Shown here piece after piece: positions 26,337 through 35,730 of a stretch of DNA of 64,000 nucleotides (positions are counted from its first letter, which is position 1; every line of letters begins with the position of its first letter). Both the position numbers and the translations under genes were made by a program. The notes under the pieces are model-generated. The model had not been told where the DNA came from, ran no database searches, and saw only the letters and a list, made by a program, of their open reading frames with translations. The DNA comes from JANYGA01 sp031420415 (GTDB lineage Bacteria; Vulcanimicrobiota; Vulcanimicrobiia; Vulcanimicrobiales; Vulcanimicrobiaceae). The DNA is taken from positions 71,263-135,262 of the forward strand of contig JANOMT010000020.1 in the NCBI GenBank assembly GCA_031420415.1, read 5' to 3'.

Positions 26337-27445
26337 ATGCGCGGAACGTGCGCGGGTAAGCGCGCGAGGAGTTCGTAGCCGATCGTTCCCGCGCATGACG
26401 CGAGGTCGTTCGCACCGATCGTTGCGTCGCCGTCGGTGCCGATAAGCGTCACCGTATCGTTCGTCGTGGCTTGCCGTACGTCGGTCACGTCGACGAAGGC
26501 CATATTCATGCAGACGCGTCCGACGAATGGGACGCGGGTACCGCGCACGAGCGCGCTACCCGTCTCCGATAACGCACGCGGGAGACCTTCGGCATAGCCG
26601 ATCGGGAGGACGGCGATGCGCGACGCGCGCGATGTCGTAAACGTGCAGCCGTATCCCACGCTGCGCCCCGCCTCGACGTCGCGCACGACGACGAGTTTGG
26701 TGCGCCACGCGAGCGCCGCTTCGAGCGAAAGCGCAGTCGATGCGGCCGCTTGGGATTCCGGTGATGGCCAGATTCCGTAGGTCGCGATTCCGGCGCGGAT
26801 CATGTCGAGACGCGCCTGCGGATAGATCATTGCCGCAGCGGATGCTGCGGCGTGTGCGACGACACCGCGTTCCACGAACCACTCGCGCGAAGAAGCGGTC
26901 GCCGCAGCGAATCGGTCGAGTTGCGCGTGCGTGAACGCCGATTCGAGTTCTTCGGCTGCCGCGAGATGCGTGAAGACGCCGCGGACGTCGAGCGCATCGT
27001 CGGCGCCGATCCGTGCGAGCGCCGCCGGTGCGCGGTCGGCGTCGAGCCCGAGCCGTGTGACGCCCGTATCGATTTTCACGTGAACGGGTGCGCGTCGTCC
27101 GCTCGCCCGAGCCGCTCGCCCGAGATCGCGCGCGAAGCCACCCGTGCTCCAGAGCGCCACGGCCGCGTGGCTCGCGACGAGCGCGGCAACATCGTGCGAT
27201 TCGACGGGGCCGAGCACGAGGAGCGGTGTGGCGATACCTGCGGCGCGGAGGGCGATGGCTTCATCGACGCGGTAAACGCAGAACATCGCGACGTCGTTTG
27301 CGAGTGCACGTGCGACTTCGAGGGCACCGTGGCCAAAGGCATCCGCTTTGATGACCGCAGCGTAACGCGCGGGTGCGACGAGCGCGCCGAGGGCGGCGAC
27401 GTTACGTCGGATCGCGTCGAGATCGATCTCGAGCGAAGCGATCAA
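26276..27445 (-). CDS. alr: Alanine racemase
   Basis: This PLP enzyme interconverts L- and D-alanine, supplying Ddl and hence MurF. The PLP lysine is Lys33 in AAVIKADAFGHG. The second catalytic tyrosine lies in SVGYGCTFTT, and VKIDTGVTRLG, IRAGIATYGIWPS and GRVCMNMAFVDVTD are family motifs. The start is taken as the TTG at 27445, which overlaps the stop of the upstream membrane protein (TTGA) and directly precedes IASLEIDLDAIRRN. The product is 389 residues. Its 3' end overlaps hisA tail to tail by 61 bases. Confidence 0.93.
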   Translation of the reverse strand: MIASLEIDLDAIRRNVAALGALVAPARYAAVIKADAFGHGALEVARALANDVAMFCVYRVDEAIALRAAGIATPLLVLGPVESHDVAALVASHAAVALWSTGGFARDLGRAARASGRRAPVHVKIDTGVTRLGLDADRAPAALARIGADDALDVRGVFTHLAAAEELESAFTHAQLDRFAAATASSREWFVERGVVAHAAASAAAMIYPQARLDMIRAGIATYGIWPSPESQAAASTALSLEAALAWRTKLVVVRDVEAGRSVGYGCTFTTSRASRIAVLPIGYAEGLPRALSETGSALVRGTRVPFVGRVCMNMAFVDVTDVRQATTNDTVTLIGTDGDATIGANDLASCAGTIGYELLARLPAHVPRIYRGGRANAAIASATSMVPS

Positions 27446-27924
27446 TGCGCGGCTCGCGCTCCGAGACGACGTTCGACGATGTAGGCAACCGGCAACCCGA
27501 AGAAGACGACGTGCGCGATGATGCCATTGAAGAAGAGGACGGTGTTTGGCAAAACGTAGATGTTCGCGGCAACTTCGACGAGTTGCATCGAGACCATGAC
27601 GAGGATCCCGAAGACGGTTCCCGAGAGCAACGGTCGCGAGAGCACCTGCGGCGTTCGCGCGGCGACGTAGGCGTAGCCGATGCCCCAGGCGATTGCGACG
27701 ACGACGTGAACGGCGATCCCCAATGCGACGGAGCCCGGGGTCGCGTACGCAGCTTTGCCGAGCGCGCCCGATGCGACGTACTGGTAAAAGCCCGAAACGG
27801 TCACGAGATGACCCGCAACGACGAGCGTGAGCAACAGATACGCATCGATCAACACGGCGCCAACGAGCCCCGCAATGGCGCCGGGGACGGCGAGTGCCGG
27901 GAATGGCAATATTCGGTCTTGCAT
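27442..27924 (-). CDS. Small four-helix membrane protein of unknown function
   Basis: The 160-residue product is almost entirely hydrophobic, with about four membrane segments. They begin at FPALAVPGAIAGLVGAVLID, the AIAWGIGYAYVA region, GTVFGILVMVSMQLVEV and NGIIAHVVFFGLPVAYIVER. No family is recognised. ATG 27924 was chosen; a GTG directly before it is an alternative. It is translationally coupled to alr (TTGA), so it may be co-produced with alanine racemase, but no role follows from that. It is divergent from the gene starting at 27975. Confidence 0.7.
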   Translation of the reverse strand: MQDRILPFPALAVPGAIAGLVGAVLIDAYLLLTLVVAGHLVTVSGFYQYVASGALGKAAYATPGSVALGIAVHVVVAIAWGIGYAYVAARTPQVLSRPLLSGTVFGILVMVSMQLVEVAANIYVLPNTVLFFNGIIAHVVFFGLPVAYIVERRLGARAAH

Positions 27925-27974
27925 CACAACGGTCTTCGACGGAATCGCATGCGGAGCCCGCGAACGGTGTCCGC

Positions 27975-28385
27975 GTGAGTCGCTTACCGCCGAGTCCTCG
28001 AACGCGTTCGCGATACGAGCCCAAGGGGTTCTGGCTTTGGGACCTGGTGCAACTGCTCGGGCTCATCGCCGTCGCCTATCTCGTCGCGGTCTTCGTCTAT
28101 CTCGTGCTGATGCGCGTGAGTGAGTTGCCGCACGGGCAACTCTGGGATACGTCGTTTCGTACGCCGCTGGCTTTCGTGCTCATCGTCGCGGCGACCGTCG
28201 TCATCTTGCTCCCGTACTTTCAAAAAGAGTGGGACAAAGGGCTGCGGATGTTCTCGATCTTCACCGCGCTCTTTCTGTTGGGGTTCGCGCTCTTGAGCGC
28301 GTCGGGCATCGTCGATCCGAAACTTCCGCTCACCCTCATCTCGCGGTATGCGATCGAACCGCTCCGCCATTTCTTGAAATTCTGA
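27975..28385 (+). CDS. Small membrane protein of unknown function
   Basis: The 136-residue product has a short polar N-terminus (RLPPSPRTRSRYEPKGFWLW) and three membrane segments. They lie at about residues 20-45 (LVQLLGLIAVAYLVAVFVYL), 62-82 (PLAFVLIVAATVVILLPYF) and 94-113 (IFTALFLLGFALLSASGI). The C-terminus is amphipathic. The GTG at 27975 was preferred because starting at 27894 would run into the divergent membrane protein gene. No family is recognised. Confidence 0.65.
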   Translation: MSRLPPSPRTRSRYEPKGFWLWDLVQLLGLIAVAYLVAVFVYLVLMRVSELPHGQLWDTSFRTPLAFVLIVAATVVILLPYFQKEWDKGLRMFSIFTALFLLGFALLSASGIVDPKLPLTLISRYAIEPLRHFLKF

Positions 28386-28417
28386 ACCGAGGTCGTCCCA
28401 TCCGGCAGGAGTAAGGT

Positions 28418-28429
28418 CGGAGGCCTCCG
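28418..28429. repeat. 12-base perfect dyad upstream of the TonB-type receptor
   Basis: CGGAGGCCTCCG is fully self-complementary and lies 15 bases before the receptor start codon, in a 58-base intergenic region. It could be an operator or a short RNA hairpin masking the GGAGG. No second copy was noticed elsewhere in the window. Confidence 0.4.
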
Positions 28430-28443
28430 GCGAAGTCGTGTAA

Positions 28444-31400
28444 ATGGTACGGACGTGTAGTATTACACTTTTGATCTTCGCATTCGTTGCCGGTGTGTTC
28501 GCCGGAGCGCGCGCGGGAACGACGGGAGGCATCGTCGGTCGTGTCGTCGATGCGAAGACGCAGGCGCCGCTCGTCGGTGCTCGCGTCAATGCGGTCTCCC
28601 CTTCGCAATCGATCGGGACGACGACCGACGGGTCGGGCGCATTTCGCTTCATCTCACTCGCGCCCGATACGTACGTGATTAGCATCGAATTCGCGTCGTA
28701 CGATCCCGCATCGCTTACGGGCGTCACGGTGCTCGCCGATCAGACCCAGACGCTTCCGGTAGCTTTGAGCAAATCGCTCGCAACGATCGGTCGTGTAAAG
28801 GCGCGTGCCTCGAACGATCTGATTCGGCCCGGCACCACGAGTGACGTGTATTCGATCAACGCCGCGGGCGCCGAAGCGGCGCAAGCCCTCGGCGGTCCGG
28901 GCGGGTTAAACTCCGCCTACAGCGCGATCGCCTCGGTGCCCGGCGTGAACGTCCAGCAAGGCCAACAGGGCTGGTTTCAGACGGTCAGCATTCGTGGCGG
29001 CGATATCGATCAGGTCGGCTACGAACTCGACGGCATCCCCGTCAATCGCGTCTACGACAACGCGCCGCAGACCGTGCTCTCGAACATCGGCCAACAAGAA
29101 CTGCAAGTCTACACGGGCGGCACGCCGGCAACTGCCGACGCTTCGGGCATTGCGGGCTACGTCAATCAGGTGATCCGCACGGGCACGTATCCCGGCTTCG
29201 CGCAGGCGAACATCGGCGTCGGCGGTCCAAGCTTCTACCACAAGTTTTCGTTCGAAGCGGGCGGCGCCACGAAGAATCGACTCTTCTCCTATTATGTCGG
29301 ACTCGCGGGCGTGAACAACGATTACCGCTATGCCGATCAATTCAACGGCGGCAGCGATCCGCAACTCTTCTACCCCGTCTATATTCCGGGACGCTTCAAT
29401 CTCTATGACGGAACCCCGGGGAAGATCAATTACGCCCCGGGCACCACGTATTCGATCGCGACGACGACCGATCGCGAGAACGTCGTAAATCTCCACCTCG
29501 GCATCCCACACCATGGTGACGGCGGCAAAGACGATATCCAACTGCTCTACCTCACGAGCGAAGTCGTCGCGAAGTATTTCAGCAGCATCAACGATCAGGG
29601 TGGCCCGGCCAACGTCGCACAAGCGGTCGGCAACAACGGTAACGCCTTCTTTCACGATGGCTACACGTATACGGGTCCGCTGTATGCGCCCGTCGATCCG
29701 ACCAAAGTGCGAACGGTGTATCAGTCGAATTATCGACCCGGGGTTCGCGCCTTCGGTGCCAACGCGCCGAACAACGATCGCGATTACTCCGATAACGGCG
29801 TGGCGCTCGCGAAGCTTCAATATCAGCGCAATTTCAGCTCGTCGTCGTATCTACGGCTGTACGGTTACACCGAGTACTCGAATTGGTTTATCGGTGGCCC
29901 TGCGAACGCGCAGTTTACGGGATATTACGGCGCGGAACTCAACGACTACGAGCTTCCGAGCCATACGGTCGGTTTCAACGCAAACTATTCGAATCAACTT
30001 TCGAGCAAACACCTCCTCTCGCTCACGGGTTCCTACACGGCGGCGCAAGTGCGCCGCACGTACTCCTACGGTTTTCCCGGTAACACGCCGGGATATGCGT
30101 TCACGAATCTCGTCGACGCGCGCGGCAATTGTTACGATCCGGCAACCGCTGCCGTTGCGAGTTGCTTCGTATCGGGCGCACGAGGCAAATTTCCCGGTAA
30201 TGCGCCGGGATCGCCCGCGGACCCCGCTTATACGTTACCGACGGGAAGCGCTGCGGTCATTTCACCCGACGGCACGATGACGACCGCGCAGTGGCTCGCG
30301 ACGGATGCCGGCTTCGTAAGCACGCGCTTCAACAAAGTCTCACCCGCATTCACGGCGGGCGCGATTACGGATGAATTTCGGCCCAACGATAAGCTCACGA
30401 TCACGCTCGGCGCGCGCGTCGAAAACTACAACGATCGGCTCGCCGATACGACGGGCGATGCGGCGCGCGCGTTCTGGTTCAACGCATACGACAATGAAAA
30501 CTGCTATCGACTCGGCGGCCTCGCACCCGTCAATATCGGCCCCGGTGCTACGGATGCATCATGTGCGAAACTCGGGCCGGGCTATCGCCAGGCGAATCTG
30601 CGCAACACGACCGCGAAGAACATCTCGGCGACGATCTTCCAGCCGCGTTTCGGGGCGACGTACGCGCTCGATAGCGACACGGTGCTGCGCGGATCGTTCG
30701 GCGTATACGCGCGACCGGTCAACACGGCGTGGGTTCAGTACGACGGGGTCAATTCCGACCTCGCTAGCTTCCTCGGCGCGAATTTCTTGACCCTCGGCTA
30801 CAACACACCGATTCATAACCTTCGGCCCGACACGTCCTACAACGCCGACTTTTCACTCGAAAAGCACCTACGCGGGACGGATATCTCGTTCAAACTCACG
30901 CCGTTCTTTCGGAGCACGCGCAATCAACTCCAACCCGTGCCGATCGGCGTCGGCGGCGTCGTTGCGGGCTTCAACGTCGGCCAGCAAACTTCGAGCGGTC
31001 TCGAACTCGCGATTAAAAAGGGCGAGTTCGGTCGCGACGGTCTGGCCTCGCAACTCGCGTATACGTACACGCGCAGTCGCATCCGCTATAACGACTTCCC
31101 CTCGGGCACGAACGTGATCGACGGGCTGAACCAGTACATCCAAGAGTACAATTCGTACACGTCGGCGTGTGCGACGATCACGAAAGCTAATACCGCGCTC
31201 TGCGGCCTCGCACCAGGCGCGTCCAATTCCAATGCTGTCGCGACGTTTGCCTCCACAGATGCGACGAGCGTCCCCGTTCGCAACCCGTACTTCGGAGCAG
31301 CGGCGCAACCGCTTATGGATCGTAGCGCGCAGTACACGACCTACGATCAGATTCCGCAACCGTTTACGGGAGAGAACGGCTACGAAACGCCGCACGTCGC

Positions 31401-31977
31401 TTCGCTCATCCTGAGTTACAAGCACAGACGCGCGACGATCACGCCGAGCCTTACGTACAGCTCGGGTGCCAAATATGGTTCACCGCTTGCCTATCCGGGT
31501 TACGCGCCCAACGGCTGTGCGTCGAAGGGCATCGCGGCCGCCGACGGCTCGTATGCGGCGGATCCCAAGTCGTGCGGCGGATCCGCGCTCTCGGGGAATT
31601 CATTCGTGCTCATCCCCGATGCGTTTACGGGGAAGTTCGATACGATCGGTGCCTTCGATCAACCGTCGCGTCTCACGTTCAACGTCGCCGCATCGTATGA
31701 AGCGGCGAAAAACGTCAAAATCTCGCTCGCACTCACCGGGCTCGTCGATACGTGTTTCCAGCGCGGCTATGCGTGGGACGACAAGCGCATCTGCGTCTAT
31801 TCACAACTTCCCTCGGGCGGCGCGGGCCTTGGCCCCTCGGGCAACTTCATCCCGGTTGCGGGCACACCGGTTCAGTTCAAGTATCCGTATGGGGTCTTCA
31901 ACAACAATCTCAACACGGGGTTCGTCGGAACGACGCTTCCGATCCAGGCCGCGCTGAATTTGGAAATCAAGCTGTAA
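28444..31977 (+). CDS. TonB-dependent receptor-like outer-membrane protein with N-terminal carboxypeptidase-regulatory domain
   Basis: This is probably an outer-membrane transporter or receptor. A signal peptide (about 1-24) is followed by a carboxypeptidase-regulatory-like beta-sandwich (about 28-108; GGIVGRVVDAKTQAPLVGAR and TTDGSGAFRFISLAPDTY). Next come a plug domain (about 120-245; IASVPGVNVQQGQQGWFQTV, then SIRGGDIDQVGYELDGIPVN) and a large beta-barrel to residue 1177. No TonB box is evident. The extracellular loops contain several cysteines (for example GNCYDPATAAVASCF). The ligand is unknown. The regulator downstream, 75 bases away on the same strand, may control it. Confidence 0.85.
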   Translation: MVRTCSITLLIFAFVAGVFAGARAGTTGGIVGRVVDAKTQAPLVGARVNAVSPSQSIGTTTDGSGAFRFISLAPDTYVISIEFASYDPASLTGVTVLADQTQTLPVALSKSLATIGRVKARASNDLIRPGTTSDVYSINAAGAEAAQALGGPGGLNSAYSAIASVPGVNVQQGQQGWFQTVSIRGGDIDQVGYELDGIPVNRVYDNAPQTVLSNIGQQELQVYTGGTPATADASGIAGYVNQVIRTGTYPGFAQANIGVGGPSFYHKFSFEAGGATKNRLFSYYVGLAGVNNDYRYADQFNGGSDPQLFYPVYIPGRFNLYDGTPGKINYAPGTTYSIATTTDRENVVNLHLGIPHHGDGGKDDIQLLYLTSEVVAKYFSSINDQGGPANVAQAVGNNGNAFFHDGYTYTGPLYAPVDPTKVRTVYQSNYRPGVRAFGANAPNNDRDYSDNGVALAKLQYQRNFSSSSYLRLYGYTEYSNWFIGGPANAQFTGYYGAELNDYELPSHTVGFNANYSNQLSSKHLLSLTGSYTAAQVRRTYSYGFPGNTPGYAFTNLVDARGNCYDPATAAVASCFVSGARGKFPGNAPGSPADPAYTLPTGSAAVISPDGTMTTAQWLATDAGFVSTRFNKVSPAFTAGAITDEFRPNDKLTITLGARVENYNDRLADTTGDAARAFWFNAYDNENCYRLGGLAPVNIGPGATDASCAKLGPGYRQANLRNTTAKNISATIFQPRFGATYALDSDTVLRGSFGVYARPVNTAWVQYDGVNSDLASFLGANFLTLGYNTPIHNLRPDTSYNADFSLEKHLRGTDISFKLTPFFRSTRNQLQPVPIGVGGVVAGFNVGQQTSSGLELAIKKGEFGRDGLASQLAYTYTRSRIRYNDFPSGTNVIDGLNQYIQEYNSYTSACATITKANTALCGLAPGASNSNAVATFASTDATSVPVRNPYFGAAAQPLMDRSAQYTTYDQIPQPFTGENGYETPHVASLILSYKHRRATITPSLTYSSGAKYGSPLAYPGYAPNGCASKGIAAADGSYAADPKSCGGSALSGNSFVLIPDAFTGKFDTIGAFDQPSRLTFNVAASYEAAKNVKISLALTGLVDTCFQRGYAWDDKRICVYSQLPSGGAGLGPSGNFIPVAGTPVQFKYPYGVFNNNLNTGFVGTTLPIQAALNLEIKL

Positions 31978-32000
31978 CGTTAGTTACCCTTCACTAACGT
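31977..32000. repeat. 8-base inverted repeat between receptor and regulator genes
   Basis: ACGTTAGT (31977-31984) and ACTAACGT (31993-32000) are perfect inverted repeats with an 8-base loop. The left arm includes the last base of the receptor stop codon. No T-run follows, so it may be an operator or a weak terminator. Confidence 0.4.
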
Positions 32001-32052
32001 CGCGCGTTCGGGGCAACACGCGACGGGTCGCGCCGAGTGTTAACGTGGCGCC

Positions 32053-35000
32053 ATGGACGCTTTAGCGGCCGGAACGCCACCCGGCGGGCGCATGTCGGGT
32101 GCGGGGAGCGTGCTCGTGCGCACGGCGCTCGGTGGTGTCTCGAAGCCAGGCAGAGAAGACCGCGCCATGATCTCCGGCCGGCCGCCCAGTCCGGATGCGG
32201 GCTATTTCCTGGCTCGACCGCGTCTCGACGCGATCGCCGACCGACTTCCGACCGTCACGGCGGCGCTCGTCGTCGGCAGCGGCGGCTACGGGAAATCGAC
32301 GGTGATGGCCGCGTGGCAACGCCGACTCGACGTAGCGAACGTCACGACCGCGTGGGTCGCGCTGGCGCCGCGCGATGCCTCTCTTTCGGCATTCGTGGAA
32401 CGGCTGGGAACGACGCTCCACGCCGCCCTTCCGGATCTCGGTGATTCGGCGCAGCGGCTCGTCGATGCGGGCATTGCCGACCCCGTGCTCGTGGCACGCG
32501 CGCTGATCAACGAACTTTACGTCGTCACCGAAGAGCGCGCCGAACGGCTCGTCGTTTTCATCGACGATCTTCACTGTGTCCTCGATGACGTAGCAACGGT
32601 CGCTTTCGTCGGTGAATTCATGCGCGAGATGCCGCCGCGCGTGCACGCGGCATTCGCTTCGCGCCGACCGCTCACGTTCGCCCCAATCGCTAAATTACGC
32701 AATGCCGGACGGCTCATCGAGATCGCAGAACGCGATCTACGTTTTACCGCCGACGAAGCGGCCCAACTCGTGGGGGATCGCGAGCGCGGCGATCGTTTGG
32801 CGACGCAGACGCAAGGCTGGACGATCGCCGTGCGACTCGGCGCGTCACTCGCCGCCTCAGGCGGCGTCTCGTTCGATGCGATCTTCGCAGGCGTCCGCGA
32901 TCACGCGTTCGATTTTCTCGCACAAGAAGTCGTCGCGCATCTCGCGCCGGGCGATCGCAACGACTTGATGACGCTCGCGATCCCGGCATCGTTCGACGAA
33001 GCGACCGCTACGATGTTACTCGGCCGCGACGACGCGGCGGCGACGATCGAGCGCCTCGTCGCGCGTGGCGTCTACCTCGAGAATTCGCAGGCGGCTTGGC
33101 AATTCCATCAACTTTTTCGTGAATTTTTGTTACGCCGCATGCGCGTCGAAGTCCCGGAATTCGAACGCGCGAAACGGCGGCGGTATTCGGAATATCTGCG
33201 CAATCGCGGCGAGACGGTCGAGGCCTTGGGTCAACTCATCGAAGCGGGCGATTTTCTCGAGATCGTCGAGTACGTGCACGAGGCGACACTCGCGATTCGC
33301 TACTCGGACCGTTTGCCACAACTCTTCAATCTGCTCAGTCAAGTTCCCGACGACGTCAAGCGTCAAAAGCCGATGCTCTATCGCCTGCACGGCCTCGCGC
33401 TCCAGCGTATCGGTCGGTACGATGCGGCGACGGAGCAGTTCGCGGCGTGCTACAAAGCCGCACACGCGCTCGGCGACCGCCGCACGAAATGTATCGCGCT
33501 GCTCGAGCGCGGCGTCGCGTCGGGAAATTTCCGGCTTCAAGGACACGGGACGTTTGCCGCAAGCGAAGGCTATTTTCGAGAAGCGCTAGCGATCGCCGAA
33601 TCCCCGGAGTTCGACGGCGGTCAGGGCTATCGACGCATCGGCCATTATCTCTTGGGCATGGCCATCGCTGCGCGTTGTGCGTACGACGAAGCTTTCGAAC
33701 ACTTGGGTATCGCCGAACGTCTCGAGCTCGCCGAAGAACGTCACACCGATCCCATTCTCATCGGCATCGCGATCGCGCACGGATGGCGCGGTCAGTGGCA
33801 CAAGGCGCTCGAATACGCGGAACTCGCGGAGGAGTTCTTTCGCGGGAGTGCCGATTTCCACGTCGGTTTCGCGCTCCTCATGCAAGCGCGCGTGCACTAC
33901 ATGTTACGCGAAGATTTGCCGCGGGCGCTCGCACTTGCCAAAGATGCCGAAGCGCGACTCGGCGCCACGCACAACGAGGACGAACGTGCCGATGCGATCA
34001 TTCTGCAAGGACTCTGCGCGCTCGCTTTCGATCCGCCGGGCGTCGAGCTTGCGAGAGATCTTTATGAAGATTTGCGAAGTTCGATCCAACAACGTAACGC
34101 GCTCGTCCGTGTCCAATACGATTTGCTTCGAGCCGAGATCGCGCTCGCTACGGGAGAAGTGGACACGGTCCGTATGGCCCTCGATAGTGCGAAGGCGCGT
34201 GCGACCTTTATCGCTGACGGCGGAATGCTCGCAAACGTTCTGTTGGTAAGCGCGCGACTGATCGAATCGCGCGAAGGCCGAGCGCAGGCGGCGTTTGCCT
34301 TCGAAGCCGCGCGGGGCGCATACGATGCGCTCGGCGATCGCGTCGGCGCGATGGTCGCGCGGCTCTATCGCGCGGCATGCAATGATGGCGACGATGCGAA
34401 GAGCCGCAGCGAAATCGACGACATCCTCATTGCCATCGAACTCGGTCGCATCGCTTATGCGCTCGATGTCGCGCCGGTCGCGGCGCAAACGGTCTTGATG
34501 CGGTCACTTCGAATCGGCGTTTCGGTCGAGCGCGCCGAGGGATATCTCAGCGCGCGAAACGTCGACGGCGATACGTACGAAAGGCTCGCGCTCGATACGA
34601 CGGCTTCGGCAGTAGGTCGCGTCGCGGCGCTCCGTCTCCTCGCGGCCCTAGATGGGCAGCGCGCGGCGCGACTCGCGCTCGCGTTGTTGCATGATGACGA
34701 GCAACTCGTGGCTATTTCGGCGCGAACGTTCGCGTCGTTGCCGCGGAATCTCTACGTCGAGCCGCTCGTCGTCGACGTGATCGGCGAACTTCGCGTCACG
34801 ATCGGCGCCGCATGTTTCGGCGAGCGCGACGCGCGCTTTACGCGAAAAAAAGCGGCGGAGCTCTTGCGGTATCTCGTCCTCGCCGACGCGCCCGTATCGC
34901 GAACGACGTTACTCTCGGCACTCTGGCCCGACGCGGAATCCGGCGCCGAAGTGACGCTCCGTGTCACGTTGCACGCTTTACGTCGCGCGCTCGAACCCGA

Positions 35001-35730
35001 CGTCGAAGGTGCGGGAAATTACATCTACTCCAACAGTACCGCCATCGGATTGTGTACCGATCATCTCGGGCGCAGCGACGTGCAACGCGCGTTTGCCGCG
35101 CTCGGGCGCGCGAAATTGCTCTTCGCGCGCAACGCTGCGAGCGAAGCGCGTACCTTGCTCGATTCGGTCGCGCGCGATCTCGCCGCCGCCCCCAAAGATC
35201 GCGCGGTCGCGCGGTGGCTCGCACCGTTCGTGACGCAATGGCGCACGGCTGCCGTAGATGCGAACCGCACGCTCGCGCGCGTAGCCATGGCGGGCGGGGA
35301 CCAAGCCATTGCCGTCGCGAGCGCACGGCTCGCGCACGAACTCGACCCGCTCGATGAAGAGACGATCATGCTTTTGATCGAATTCTACGCGCAGTCCGAT
35401 GCCTTCGACGATGCGCGGCTGGTGTTCCGGACCTATAAGCGACGCCTCTTCGAATCGATCGGGACGTCGCCGGGCGCGGAACTAGTCGCTCGGTATTCGC
35501 GCATCGTTTCGCGCGGAATCGAAAAGACGAATTTCGGGCTCTCCGATCGCGAACGGGAAGTCTTACGATTGATCGCTCGAGGTCGCAGCAATAAAGAAAT
35601 CGCCGTCGCGCTCGAACTAAGCCCCTTTACGATCAACAATCACGTGGCTCGCATCTTACGCAAACTCAACGTCGATAATCGTGCGGCGGCCGTCTCCGTC
35701 GCATCGTCATATCTGGAAAGCGTTTTATGA
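32053..35730 (+). CDS. Large STAND-type ATPase regulator with BTAD and C-terminal LuxR DNA-binding domains
   Basis: The 1225-residue protein resembles MalT/LuxR-family regulators fused to a SARP-type module. It has an NTPase domain (about 55-330) with P-loop GSGGYGKST (75-83) and Walker B VVFIDDLHCV. A helical tetratricopeptide-like region follows (about 390-880). A winged-helix segment (about 905-1000; VIGELRVTIG, FTRKKAAELLRYLVLADAPV) leads into a bacterial transcriptional activation domain (about 1005-1150). The LuxR-type helix-turn-helix comes last (LSDREREVLRLIARGRSNKE, then NNHVARILRKLNVDNR). The start is uncertain (ATG 32053, 32092 or 32167). Its stop overlaps the start of the lipoprotein gene (ATGA), so the two are co-transcribed. 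The inducer is unknown. Confidence 0.88.
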   Translation: MDALAAGTPPGGRMSGAGSVLVRTALGGVSKPGREDRAMISGRPPSPDAGYFLARPRLDAIADRLPTVTAALVVGSGGYGKSTVMAAWQRRLDVANVTTAWVALAPRDASLSAFVERLGTTLHAALPDLGDSAQRLVDAGIADPVLVARALINELYVVTEERAERLVVFIDDLHCVLDDVATVAFVGEFMREMPPRVHAAFASRRPLTFAPIAKLRNAGRLIEIAERDLRFTADEAAQLVGDRERGDRLATQTQGWTIAVRLGASLAASGGVSFDAIFAGVRDHAFDFLAQEVVAHLAPGDRNDLMTLAIPASFDEATATMLLGRDDAAATIERLVARGVYLENSQAAWQFHQLFREFLLRRMRVEVPEFERAKRRRYSEYLRNRGETVEALGQLIEAGDFLEIVEYVHEATLAIRYSDRLPQLFNLLSQVPDDVKRQKPMLYRLHGLALQRIGRYDAATEQFAACYKAAHALGDRRTKCIALLERGVASGNFRLQGHGTFAASEGYFREALAIAESPEFDGGQGYRRIGHYLLGMAIAARCAYDEAFEHLGIAERLELAEERHTDPILIGIAIAHGWRGQWHKALEYAELAEEFFRGSADFHVGFALLMQARVHYMLREDLPRALALAKDAEARLGATHNEDERADAIILQGLCALAFDPPGVELARDLYEDLRSSIQQRNALVRVQYDLLRAEIALATGEVDTVRMALDSAKARATFIADGGMLANVLLVSARLIESREGRAQAAFAFEAARGAYDALGDRVGAMVARLYRAACNDGDDAKSRSEIDDILIAIELGRIAYALDVAPVAAQTVLMRSLRIGVSVERAEGYLSARNVDGDTYERLALDTTASAVGRVAALRLLAALDGQRAARLALALLHDDEQLVAISARTFASLPRNLYVEPLVVDVIGELRVTIGAACFGERDARFTRKKAAELLRYLVLADAPVSRTTLLSALWPDAESGAEVTLRVTLHALRRALEPDVEGAGNYIYSNSTAIGLCTDHLGRSDVQRAFAALGRAKLLFARNAASEARTLLDSVARDLAAAPKDRAVARWLAPFVTQWRTAAVDANRTLARVAMAGGDQAIAVASARLAHELDPLDEETIMLLIEFYAQSDAFDDARLVFRTYKRRLFESIGTSPGAELVARYSRIVSRGIEKTNFGLSDREREVLRLIARGRSNKEIAVALELSPFTINNHVARILRKLNVDNRAAAVSVASSYLESVL

